A DNA stretch of 7,412 nt, from assembly GCA_946221825.1 (NCBI GenBank), contig CAMINA010000065.1, positions 1 to 7,412 on the forward strand, read 5' to 3'. Within the stretch, counting starts at the first letter, position 1; each line of letters begins with the position of its first letter. Below the pieces are notes generated by a model. It was not told the origin of the DNA. It saw only the letters and a program-made list of their open reading frames with translations, and did no database searches. The position numbers were made by a program, and so were the translations under genes. This document shows, one piece after another, positions 1-6,036 of the stretch. Source of the DNA: an uncultured Nesterenkonia sp. GTDB lineage: Bacteria > Actinomycetota > Actinomycetes > Actinomycetales > Micrococcaceae.

Positions 1-894
1 GAGCCGGAGCTGGTCGAGGTCTCCGCGCAGGAGCCCAACCAGGTCTGGAACCTGGCCGAGATCCCCGAGGTGGAGGGCGTCACCTACACCACCGCCGAGG
101 GCGAGATCAGCGACGACGTCGAGGTGCCCGAGGACGGGATCACCATCGAGGCCACGGGCGATGAAGGCTACGAGCTCACCGGTCAGACCTCGTGGAGCTT
201 TGAATTCCAGGAGCCCGAGGGAGGCACTGAGCCCCAGCCTGAGGCGGAGCCAGCACCCGAGCCGGAACCCGAGCCTGAGGCTCCCGCACAGCAGCCTGCT
301 CAGACCGGTCCTTCCAGCGGCCTGCACGCACAGAGCTCCAGCGGTGAGCCCTACAGCCAGGTCTGGGACCAGCTGGCGCAGTGCGAGTCCGGCGGCGACT
401 GGTCCATCGACACCGGCAACGGCTTCTATGGGGGCCTGCAGTTCCAGCAGAGTTCCTGGGAGGCCGTGGGCGGCGAAGGCCGTCCCAACGACGCCTCCAA
501 GGAGGAGCAGATCCAGCGGGCCTACGCCCTGTGGCAGCAGCAGGGATGGGGTGCCTGGCCGCACTGCACCCAGCAGGTCCTGCCCAGCCAGGGCGTCACC
601 GGCCTCAACGGTTGGGACAACGATCCCGGCGGCTATGGGGAGTCCTACCTGGAGGTCCACGGCACCGGCGTCGACACTGTCTCGTCGACGTCGTCGGCTG
701 AGATCTGGAACGCGAGCTACAGCGTGCCGCTGCGTGAGGAGGCCGACTCCTCCAGCGATCGCCTGGTGCAGATCCCGCGCGGCTCCGAGTTGGAGAAGCT
801 GGGCGAGGACGGCTCCTGGATCCAGGTGCGCTACACCGGCGAGGACGAGACGCTCACCGGGTGGGTCAACACTGACTACGTGATGGCCGCCTGA
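1..894 (+). CDS. Rpf-like secreted lytic transglycosylase with C-terminal SH3-type domain (5' end missing)
   Basis: The reading frame is open from base 1 to the TGA at 892-894, giving 297 visible residues; the true start lies upstream, and the GTG at 70 is only internal. In order: about residues 20-70 form a small beta-rich module ending in GYELTGQTSWSFEF, resembling a repeat of actinobacterial surface proteins; residues 71-100 are a Pro/Glu-rich linker; residues 117-191 are the resuscitation-promoting-factor/transglycosylase fold, with QCESGGDW carrying the likely catalytic Glu129, GGLQF, and GAWPHC; residues 236-297 look like a bacterial SH3 domain (VPLREEAD, then GWVNTDYV). Cys128 and Cys189 match the disulfide pair known in Rpf catalytic domains. 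Proteins of this family cleave peptidoglycan glycan strands outside the cell and promote growth or exit from dormancy. The signal peptide is not in the window. The Rpf call is firm; the N-terminal module and SH3 calls are by pattern only. Confidence 0.9.
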   Translation, partial: EPELVEVSAQEPNQVWNLAEIPEVEGVTYTTAEGEISDDVEVPEDGITIEATGDEGYELTGQTSWSFEFQEPEGGTEPQPEAEPAPEPEPEPEAPAQQPAQTGPSSGLHAQSSSGEPYSQVWDQLAQCESGGDWSIDTGNGFYGGLQFQQSSWEAVGGEGRPNDASKEEQIQRAYALWQQQGWGAWPHCTQQVLPSQGVTGLNGWDNDPGGYGESYLEVHGTGVDTVSSTSSAEIWNASYSVPLREEADSSSDRLVQIPRGSELEKLGEDGSWIQVRYTGEDETLTGWVNTDYVMAA

Positions 895-921
895 GCAGAT
901 CCCTCAGCTGTCAGCCCACCC

Positions 922-1005
922 ACACACAGAATCGCGTACCGGAATGTCGTGAATAGGCGGATCGTGTCCGCCAACGTCGATATTCGGGTACGCGATTCTG
1001 TATGT
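922..1005. repeat. Long imperfect palindrome with inner hairpin, copy 1; probable bidirectional terminator or dispersed element
   Basis: The left arm 926-949 (ACAGAATCGCGTACCGGAAT then GTCG) and right arm 978-1001 pair at 22 of 24 positions; one of the two exceptions is a possible G-T wobble. Past one mismatch, three further pairs extend the stem to 922-1005. Inside it is a perfect 6-bp hairpin, GGCGGA at 956-961 with TCCGCC at 967-972 and a 5-base loop. It fills the gap between the convergent rpf-like gene and hisD, starting 27 bases after one stop and ending 8 bases before the other. No T-run follows on either strand, so it is not a classical rho-independent terminator, though U-poor hairpins are often proposed to terminate in high-GC actinobacteria. 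A related sequence lies at 5952-6009, which suggests a dispersed intergenic repeat family. Confidence 0.8.
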
Positions 1006-1013
1006 AGGGCCGC

Positions 1014-2321
1014 TCAGCGGAAGCGGATCTGGACGGCCTCGCCGTGGGCGGGCAGCCCCTCGGCCGCCGCGAGTGCTGAGACGTGGCCGGAGACCTGATC
1101 CAGGCCCTCGCGGCCGTAACGGATGACCTGCTGAGAGCGCATGAAGCTGGTGACGTTCAGCCCTGAGGAGTAGGCCGAAGCTCCTCCAGTGGGCAGCACG
1201 TGGTTGGAGCCGGCACAGTAGTCGCCCAGCGAGACCGGAGTGTAGGAACCCACGAAGACCGCACCGGCATTGTGGATCCGGTCGATCAGCTCGGCGTCCT
1301 GTGCGGTCATCAGCTCCAGGTGCTCAGCGCCGTAGGCGTTGGCCACCTCCACCGCGATGTCCACGGAGTCCACCACCAGCACAGCGGACTGCTCGCCGCT
1401 CAGCGAGGCCCGCACTCGGGCCGCATGCTCAGTGGATGCAGCCTGGGCGGAGACCTGCTCCAGGACGGACTCGGCCAGGTCCATGGAATCGGTCACCAGC
1501 ACGGCTGCGGCCAACTCGTCGTGCTCGGCCTGCGAGATCAGATCGGCGGCGACCAGGCCGGCGTCGGCGGTCTCATCGGCGAGCACCATGATCTCGGTCG
1601 GACCGGCCTCGGAATCGATGCCCACCACGCCCTGGACCGCGCGCTTGGCGGTGACCACGAAGATGTTTCCGGGGCCGGTGATCAGCGAGACCGGCGCGCA
1701 GACCTGCTCGCCCTCGGAATCCTTGGCCCCGTAGGCCAGCATGCCCACCGCTTGGGCGCCGCCGGCGGCGTAGACCTCGTCGACCCCCAGCAGAGCGGCT
1801 GCCGCCAGCACCACCGGATGCGGGTAGCCGCCGAACTCGGCCTGCGGGGGAGAGGTGATGGTCAGAGACTCGACGCCGGCCACCTGGGCGGGCACCACGT
1901 TCATCACCACAGAGGACGGGTAGACCGCCTGACCGCCGGGCACGTAGAGCCCCACCCGGCGGACCGGGACCCAGCGGTTGGTGATCCGGGAATCCGGTCC
2001 GGGTGAGATCACCGAGGCCGCCGGCAGCTGGGCGGCATGCACCTCGCGGGCCCGCGTGATCAGCTCCTCCAGCGCCTCACGGATGTTCGGATCCAGCTGC
2101 TCGAGCGCCTCGTCCAGCTTCTGCTGGGGAACGCGCAGCGATGGCGGGCGCACGCCGTCGAACTTCTCTGAGAGATCCAACACAGCCTCGACGCCGCCGG
2201 TTCGCACCTGCTCAAGGATTGGCTTCACGGTGTCGACAGTGGCGGATACGTCCTGTTCCGCACGGGGAAGCACCGTGGCGACGTCGGCGGTGCTGCCACG
2301 GAGATCCTTGAGGGTCAGCAA
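1014..2321 (-). CDS. hisD: Histidinol dehydrogenase
   Basis: This 435-residue protein has the usual length for HisD, the zinc enzyme that oxidises L-histidinol to L-histidine with two NAD+ in the last steps of histidine synthesis in the cytoplasm. Signatures are GPGNIFV (216-222), DSEAGPTEI (236-244), SQAEHD (263-268), YGAEHLEL (330-337) and GDYCAGSNHVLPTGG (366-380). The zinc ligands of the E. coli enzyme are matched by Gln264, His267, Asp367 and His426; the catalytic Glu-His pair is Glu333-His334. The start is TTG, chosen because a strong GAGGAGG ribosome site (2326-2332) lies four bases upstream and because family N-termini of the type M-L-x-x-x-D-L-R-G fit MLTLKDLRG. No in-frame ATG or GTG is better placed. 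The gene stands alone: its 3' neighbour is convergent and its 5' neighbour divergent, so no hisC or hisB is cotranscribed within this window. Identification is near certain. Confidence 0.97.
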   Translation of the reverse strand: MLTLKDLRGSTADVATVLPRAEQDVSATVDTVKPILEQVRTGGVEAVLDLSEKFDGVRPPSLRVPQQKLDEALEQLDPNIREALEELITRAREVHAAQLPAASVISPGPDSRITNRWVPVRRVGLYVPGGQAVYPSSVVMNVVPAQVAGVESLTITSPPQAEFGGYPHPVVLAAAALLGVDEVYAAGGAQAVGMLAYGAKDSEGEQVCAPVSLITGPGNIFVVTAKRAVQGVVGIDSEAGPTEIMVLADETADAGLVAADLISQAEHDELAAAVLVTDSMDLAESVLEQVSAQAASTEHAARVRASLSGEQSAVLVVDSVDIAVEVANAYGAEHLELMTAQDAELIDRIHNAGAVFVGSYTPVSLGDYCAGSNHVLPTGGASAYSSGLNVTSFMRSQQVIRYGREGLDQVSGHVSALAAAEGLPAHGEAVQIRFR

Positions 2322-2382
2322 TGGTCCTCCTCGAGATGGAAAAGGGGCGGGCGGTCGTCAAGCTCCCGCCTAGCCCATCCTA
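2322..2382 (-). promoter_or_regulatory. Putative hisD promoter and leader with a GC hairpin
   Basis: Read on the minus strand, a TAGGAT -10-like box lies at 2382-2377; no convincing -35 was found. A transcript starting a few bases later would have a leader of about 50 bases. In it, GGCGGG (2370-2365) can pair with CCCGCC (2351-2346) around a 13-base loop, followed by CC and TTTT (2343-2340), then the GAGGAGG ribosome site (2332-2326) and the TTG start at 2321. A hairpin followed by a short T-run ahead of a biosynthetic gene could be an attenuator, but the T-run is short and no His-rich leader peptide or T-box is visible. The boxes are seen; promoter and regulatory roles are inferred. Confidence 0.4.
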
Positions 2383-2401
2383 ATTCCTGCGTGGGATCAT
2401 C

Positions 2402-3988
2402 GTGCGCATGGGTATCAACACTTCAACATTGGCAGCCGCTGAGGGCGAAGAGACCCTCATCGATGAGGAGACGGACCCGAGCCAGCGGATTGAGCAGGTC
2501 GAGGAGTACGTCCCTGAGAGCTTTGAGTCCATGGTCACCGACGCCGGGCTGCTCTGGGGCGTGCTGATCGGCATCGGCGTCGCCTTCCTCTTCGCGCTGG
2601 CGGTCACGCTGGTGACTTCTACGATCATGAAGCAGTTCTTCCGGAAGTCCCCGGAGGTCCGGAGGGTGATCGACCGAACCCGGCTTCCGCTGCTCCTCGC
2701 GGTCACTGCGATCGGGGCGCGGCTGGCCATCGGCTTTGTGGCCCGTCAGGAGGTCTGGTACCCGCTTGTCTCCTTCGCGCTGATCGTCGTGATCGTGGTG
2801 GGACTGGCCTGGTGGGCTCTGCGCCTGGTGGGCGTGGTGGAGGCATTCATCCTCTCCAAGTACATCGGGGAGGGCGCCGAGGCCGACCTGGAGGACCGTC
2901 GTGGACGGAGGCTGCAGACTCAGGTCTCGCTCATCCGCCGTATCCTGGCAGCGGTCATCATCACCGTGGCGGTGGCCGCAGTGCTGCTGAGCATCGAGCA
3001 GGTCCGCGCTCTCGGCGTCGGCATGCTCGCCTCGGCCGGCGTGGTCTCCGTGGTGGCGGGTATGGCCCTGCAGTCGACCCTGACCAACCTCTTCGCTGGC
3101 ATCCAGCTGGCCTTCACCGACACCATCCGGGTGGGCGACGTGGTGACGGTGGAGGACAACTTCGCCACCGTCGAGGACATCACGCTCTCTGTGGTGGTCC
3201 TGAAGTCCTGGACGGGCCGACGCTTCATCTACCCCTCGAGCTACTTCGTGGGCACGCCCTTCGAGAACTGGACCCGGGTGGGTACCGAGATGATGGGCAC
3301 CGTGGAGCTCGAGGTCGACTGGCGGGTCCCGGTGGACGCCATGCGTGGTCGGCTCAAGCGGCTGGTCGCCGCCACCGACCTGTGGGACGGTCGGGAGGCC
3401 TCCATCCAGGTCACCGAGGCTTTGGGCGGAATGGTCAAGGTGTGGGTCGTGGTGTCTGCACGAAACTCCGGAGAGCTGTGGGACCTGCAGTGCCTGGTGC
3501 GCGAGGATCTGGTCCACTTCCTGCGTGCCGAGTACCCCTACGCTGTGGCTGCTCAGCGGATGTTGATCTCCAGAGACGAGGGCCTGGTGGAGATGAGCGA
3601 GCGCGGCGACGAGAATCCCGCTGCTCCCGCCGAGGATCCGGCAGTCGACGCGGCCACCGGTGAGCAGAAGTACTCCGGAACGGACGACGGACCGGCTGGG
3701 GCCTCTCGCGGTCAGGTCTCCAGCGGTGAGGTGGCTTCCGGTGAGGAACAGGAGTTCCTGCAGCGCTACGGCTCCGTGACGGAAGAGTACTCCGCCGAGA
3801 GCGGCGAGACTCCGCTGACCACCTCGGATCAGTACTCCTCGATCTTCACCGGCTCGATCGCCGCGGTGGAGCGCAATCGGGAGTTCGCCGGGCCGGGCGA
3901 GGATGCGTACCGGGAACGTCGGGAGCGCCAGGAGGAGCACGACGGCGACGCCGAGGACGACGAGGAGCACCACGAACCCCGGGGCTGA
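2402..3988 (+). CDS. MscS-family mechanosensitive ion channel with long acidic C-terminal tail
   Basis: The 528-residue membrane protein has hydrophobic segments at about 48-72, 94-113, 117-144 and 177-198, then the MscS pore helix region at about 203-237, rich in Gly/Ala (GMLASAGVVSVVAGMALQ). The conserved beta domain follows (AFTDTIRVGDVVTVED, then FIYPSS, PFENWTR). Such channels open under membrane tension and release solutes during hypo-osmotic shock. Residues 1-43 form an acidic cytosolic N-terminus. Residues from about 395 on are a predicted disordered tail with many Glu/Asp, containing YSSIFTGSIAAVERNREF and ending in a Glu/Asp/His-rich stretch. The GTG at 2402 is taken as start because GGGA at 2393-2396 is suitably spaced; the ATG at 2408 is almost as good and changes only two residues. 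It is divergent from hisD with an 80-base gap. The exact substrate preference and subtype cannot be read from sequence. Confidence 0.92.
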   Translation: MRMGINTSTLAAAEGEETLIDEETDPSQRIEQVEEYVPESFESMVTDAGLLWGVLIGIGVAFLFALAVTLVTSTIMKQFFRKSPEVRRVIDRTRLPLLLAVTAIGARLAIGFVARQEVWYPLVSFALIVVIVVGLAWWALRLVGVVEAFILSKYIGEGAEADLEDRRGRRLQTQVSLIRRILAAVIITVAVAAVLLSIEQVRALGVGMLASAGVVSVVAGMALQSTLTNLFAGIQLAFTDTIRVGDVVTVEDNFATVEDITLSVVVLKSWTGRRFIYPSSYFVGTPFENWTRVGTEMMGTVELEVDWRVPVDAMRGRLKRLVAATDLWDGREASIQVTEALGGMVKVWVVVSARNSGELWDLQCLVREDLVHFLRAEYPYAVAAQRMLISRDEGLVEMSERGDENPAAPAEDPAVDAATGEQKYSGTDDGPAGASRGQVSSGEVASGEEQEFLQRYGSVTEEYSAESGETPLTTSDQYSSIFTGSIAAVERNREFAGPGEDAYRERRERQEEHDGDAEDDEEHHEPRG

Positions 3989-4022
3989 CTCCGAGTCCTG
4001 AACTCTGAGTCCTGACAGACGC

Positions 4023-4101
4023 ATCGGCGTCCCCTTTCAGGGATTTCTAGGCCCTCAGACGCCTGAGGTAGCCAAGACCCCCCTGAAGAGGGGGCGCCGA
4101 T
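4023..4101. terminator. Large branched inverted repeat between convergent genes, probable bidirectional terminator
   Basis: The left arm 4023-4042 (ATCGGCGTCCCCTTTCAGGG) pairs with 4081-4101 with one G-T wobble and one bulged base. The enclosed region carries a perfect 6-bp hairpin, CCTCAG at 4053-4058 with CTGAGG at 4063-4068 and a 4-base loop. An alternative local hairpin, CCCCCT 4079-4084 with AGGGGG 4089-4094 around GAAG, competes with the long stem. It sits 34 bases after the mscS-like stop and 24 bases before the stop of the convergent dehydrogenase. A 9-base direct repeat, GAGTCCTGA, occurs just before it at 3993-4001 and 4007-4015. There is no T-run. Its sequence is unrelated to the palindromes at 922-1005 and 5952-6009, although the shape is similar. 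Confidence 0.7.
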
Positions 4102-4125
4102 CTGTTTGCCGAGGGTGCTGCGGCT

Positions 4126-5367
4126 CTACTTCTTCTTGAGCGGGTTCTTCTTCGCCTGCCAGGTCGACTGAGCGGCGGACTGAGCACCGGTGGAGTTGGA
4201 GGAGGGGGCCTCAGAAGCGCTCTCGTCAGACGCGCTGTCCGCGGCGGTCTCCTCCGCTGGCGCGGCGCTCTCCTTCGTCTCGGTTGCGGCAGCGTCGGGG
4301 TCTGCGAGTTCACGGTCCGCGGACTCGGGCTCGGTGGGATCGGGTGCTGCGGACTCAGGCTCTGTGCCCTCAGAGCCCGCGGATTCAGCGGTGTCTGCCG
4401 CAGGGGCAGCCTTCTGCGCCGGTCGCGCAGGCGGCTTCGGGAACTTCACCTTGGAGGCCTTATAGGCGTCCACCGTCTTGATCGCGCCTGTGGTCGGCTC
4501 CGCGGTGCCGTCGGCGTCGTACTCCGCCGGTGCCGCGGACGCCGGTGCGGTCCCGGCATAGTCGGGGGCCTCGATCTCTTCGGGGCCGGTCTGCTGGCCG
4601 GGCATGCCCATACGTCGGTTGACCGCCCAATGGACCACCGAATCGGGCATGAAGCGGGTGGCCGCGGTGAGCATCTGGTAGCTGCGCGAAGGCACGCAGA
4701 CCGCAGCGCCCTGCGCGTTGGCGGCCAGACTCTGGCGGACCACGTCGTCGGCGTCGAGCCACAGCCGCTTGGTCGCACCCTTGACGCTGATGCCCGAGCG
4801 CTGGTGGAACTCTGTGCGGACCAGGCCGGGGCAGAGGGCGGTCACTGTGACTCCGTCGCCGGCGAGCTGCTGGTGCAGCGCCTTTGAGAAGTTGATGACC
4901 CACGATTTCGCAGCCGAGTAGCTGCCGGTGGCCGTGAACCCTGCCACGGAAGCCACGTTGATCACACGCCCGGCCCGTCGCCGGACCATCGCCCGGGCAG
5001 CGGTGTGGGTGAGCTCCATCGGCGTCTGGACATGGAGGCGCAGCAGATCGCGTTCGTCGTCGAGGTCGTTCTCGAGGAACTCGCTGGCCAGGCCGTGTCC
5101 GGCATTGTTGACCAGCAGGTGCACCGGATTGCGCATATCGGAGAGCCGCTCTTGGACTGCTCCCACGCCGTCGTCGGTGACCAGATCGGCCACCAGGACA
5201 GTGGTGGAGATCCCGTACTGGGAGCTCAGAGCCTCTGCCTGCGTGTTCAGTCGGCCGGCGTCGCGGGCGACCAGGATCAGGTCATAGCCCTGGCCAGCGA
5301 GCTGGCGCGCGAAGGCGGCCCCAAGTCCGGCGGTGGAACCGGTGACTACAGCGGTATGAGTGCCCAT
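4126..5367 (-). CDS. Short-chain dehydrogenase/reductase with long low-complexity C-terminal extension
   Basis: The start is set at the ATG at 5367 (413 residues), because the protein then opens directly on the first Rossmann strand (MGTHTAVVTG); the frame is open further up to a GTG at 5409, but those residues do not resemble the family. Classical SDR motifs are TGSTAGLG (9-16), Asp61, NNAG (87-90), catalytic Ser140, Tyr150 and Lys154 in YSAAK, and CPG (179-181). Arg35 after the second strand suggests NADP(H). The catalytic domain ends near residue 260. Residues from about 262 to 413 are Ala/Glu/Pro/Ser-rich, with a duplicated TEPESA decapeptide, and end in a basic WQAKKNPLKKK. SDRs of this kind reduce or oxidise carbonyl/alcohol substrates; the actual substrate is unknown. 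The gene is divergent from an unrecognised gene at 5508 and convergent with the mscS-like gene. The SDR call is firm; the tail's function is unknown. Confidence 0.92.
   Translation of the reverse strand: MGTHTAVVTGSTAGLGAAFARQLAGQGYDLILVARDAGRLNTQAEALSSQYGISTTVLVADLVTDDGVGAVQERLSDMRNPVHLLVNNAGHGLASEFLENDLDDERDLLRLHVQTPMELTHTAARAMVRRRAGRVINVASVAGFTATGSYSAAKSWVINFSKALHQQLAGDGVTVTALCPGLVRTEFHQRSGISVKGATKRLWLDADDVVRQSLAANAQGAAVCVPSRSYQMLTAATRFMPDSVVHWAVNRRMGMPGQQTGPEEIEAPDYAGTAPASAAPAEYDADGTAEPTTGAIKTVDAYKASKVKFPKPPARPAQKAAPAADTAESAGSEGTEPESAAPDPTEPESADRELADPDAAATETKESAAPAEETAADSASDESASEAPSSNSTGAQSAAQSTWQAKKNPLKKK
4319..4366. repeat. 30-bp-period tandem repeat inside the dehydrogenase tail
   Basis: The 18-base units at 4319-4336 and 4349-4366 differ at two positions (GCGGACTCGGGCTCGGTG against GCGGACTCAGGCTCTGTG) and lie 30 bases apart. 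Read on the minus strand they encode the decapeptide pattern TEPESAxxxx twice. The differences fall in third codon positions, so the repeat is kept at the protein level. This looks like slippage or duplication in a low-complexity coding stretch, which may vary in length between strains. Confidence 0.6.
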
Positions 5368-5375
5368 GACTAGAT

Positions 5376-5381
5376 ATCGTA
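5376..5381 (-). promoter_or_regulatory. Putative -10 box for a leaderless dehydrogenase mRNA
   Basis: On the minus strand TACGAT fits the TAnnnT -10 consensus and is followed by eight bases (ATCTAGTC) and then the ATG at 5367. No Shine-Dalgarno sequence lies before that ATG, which fits a leaderless transcript, common in actinobacteria. No recognisable -35 was found. This placement also supports the 5367 start over the GTG at 5409. The rest of the 140-base divergent gap up to 5507 shows no other clear element. Confidence 0.5.
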
Positions 5382-5507
5382 GAACGTGAAGGTGGATGCT
5401 GGAGGCCACGTTGTTCAGTTCATGCTCAGGCTTTGGCCCGATGACCGGCAGCGTGCCTTCGATCGTGGAGAAACTCTTACTTTGTTACCTGTGCCGGGGA
5501 GGCTCTC

Positions 5508-5915
5508 ATGAGGTGGAAGAGGCGTACGGAGTGGGGTCCGCGCACGCTGGGCTCCGATGAATGGGCGGTCCTGGAGGCGCAGATCCGCGCCGATGACCTT
5601 GCCGACGTCGAGCAGGCGGTGGAAGAGCTCACCGGGTTCATGGACTTCTTCCGTGCAGACCTCGACGGCGCTCCGCTGACCGGTGTGACCGACGGGCAGC
5701 TCGCAGTGGTCCAGCGCACCGGGGAGGACCGCCGGGGGCGCCGGGTCCACGCGGTGATCTTCTACGCGGCAGGACCAGTGAGCCAGGCACAGCCGCATGC
5801 CTTCGACCGCCTGGGCTCCTCAGCCTCGGAACTGGTGGACTATCTGCAGAGCGAGGGGGTCGGCGTCGAGGAGATCACGTGGACCGAGCACCCCTATGTG
5901 AAGCGGGCGTTCTGA
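5508..5915 (+). CDS. Conserved-looking hypothetical protein of 135 residues, function unknown
   Basis: I do not recognise this family. The frame is well supported: ATG at 5508 is preceded by a strong GGGGAGG ribosome site (5496-5502) at five-base spacing, and third positions are G/C-rich as in the neighbouring genes. The protein has a basic start (MRWKRRTEWG), then an acidic, probably helical part (about residues 16-53, with EAQIRADDLADVEQAVEEL), a middle with likely beta strands (QLAVVQ at about 64-69 and HAVIFYAAG at about 81-89), a second helical part (about 97-117), and an aromatic, basic end WTEHPYVKRAF. It has no signal peptide, membrane segment or obvious catalytic motif, so it is probably cytosolic. 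It is divergent from the dehydrogenase gene, with a 140-base shared upstream region, and convergent with the metallo-beta-lactamase gene. No function is proposed. Confidence 0.8.
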   Translation: MRWKRRTEWGPRTLGSDEWAVLEAQIRADDLADVEQAVEELTGFMDFFRADLDGAPLTGVTDGQLAVVQRTGEDRRGRRVHAVIFYAAGPVSQAQPHAFDRLGSSASELVDYLQSEGVGVEEITWTEHPYVKRAF

Positions 5916-5951
5916 GGTCTTCTCGGTGGGCTGAGCTCGGGATTGTGTGCC

Positions 5952-6009
5952 CGATTCTCGAGAATCGAGTACGCAACCCGCTCATTCGGCTCATTGCGGT
6001 ACGCAATTC
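5952..6009. repeat. Palindromic intergenic element, shortened copy 2
   Basis: The segment opens with a perfect 16-bp palindrome CGATTCTCGAGAATCG (5952-5967). Overlapping it, 5962-5976 (GAATCGAGTACGCAA) pairs imperfectly with 5994-6009 (TTGCGGTACGCAATTC), with one bulge and two mismatches, around a 17-base loop. The loop and arm hold a direct repeat of CTCATT (5981-5986 and 5990-5995). Read on the minus strand from 6009, it matches 929-969 of the first element at 29 of 41 positions without gaps, and its far arm GTACTCGATTCT resembles GTACGCGATTCT there. It is about 22 bases shorter between arms than copy 1. It lies between the convergent gene ends at 5915 and 6037, a place where a bidirectional terminator is expected. 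No T-run is present. Confidence 0.7.
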
Positions 6010-6036
6010 CGGGGGCTGGGGCGGGGCGACAGGATC

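Noticed and set aside
223..303. Repetitive GAG/CCC-rich stretch that looks like a DNA repeat
   Set aside because: It encodes the Pro/Glu linker of the Rpf-like protein in frame and is ordinary low-complexity coding sequence.
70..894. GTG at 70 as the start of the Rpf-like gene
   Set aside because: The frame is open and protein-like back to base 1, no ribosome site precedes 70, and a secreted protein would need a signal peptide, so the gene starts before the window.
1200..2006. A 268-residue plus-strand open frame antisense to hisD
   Set aside because: It is His/Gly/Asp-rich without motifs and lies wholly inside a certain hisD gene; it is explained by third-position GC bias.
2423..4024. A 533-residue open frame on the minus strand, fully antisense to the mscS-like gene
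   Set aside because: It has no family resemblance and a His/Asp/Gly/Gln-rich composition typical of the antisense frame of a GC-rich gene. The plus-strand frame has clear MscS motifs, so this is a codon-bias shadow.
5368..5409. Upstream extension of the dehydrogenase to the GTG at 5409
   Set aside because: The extra 14 residues do not fit SDR N-termini, no ribosome site precedes the GTG, and the ATG at 5367 has a well-placed -10 box.
5383..5412. Inverted repeat AACGTG (5383-5388) and CACGTT (5407-5412) upstream of the dehydrogenase, a possible operator
   Set aside because: Only six bases per arm with an 18-base spacer and no extension; expected by chance.
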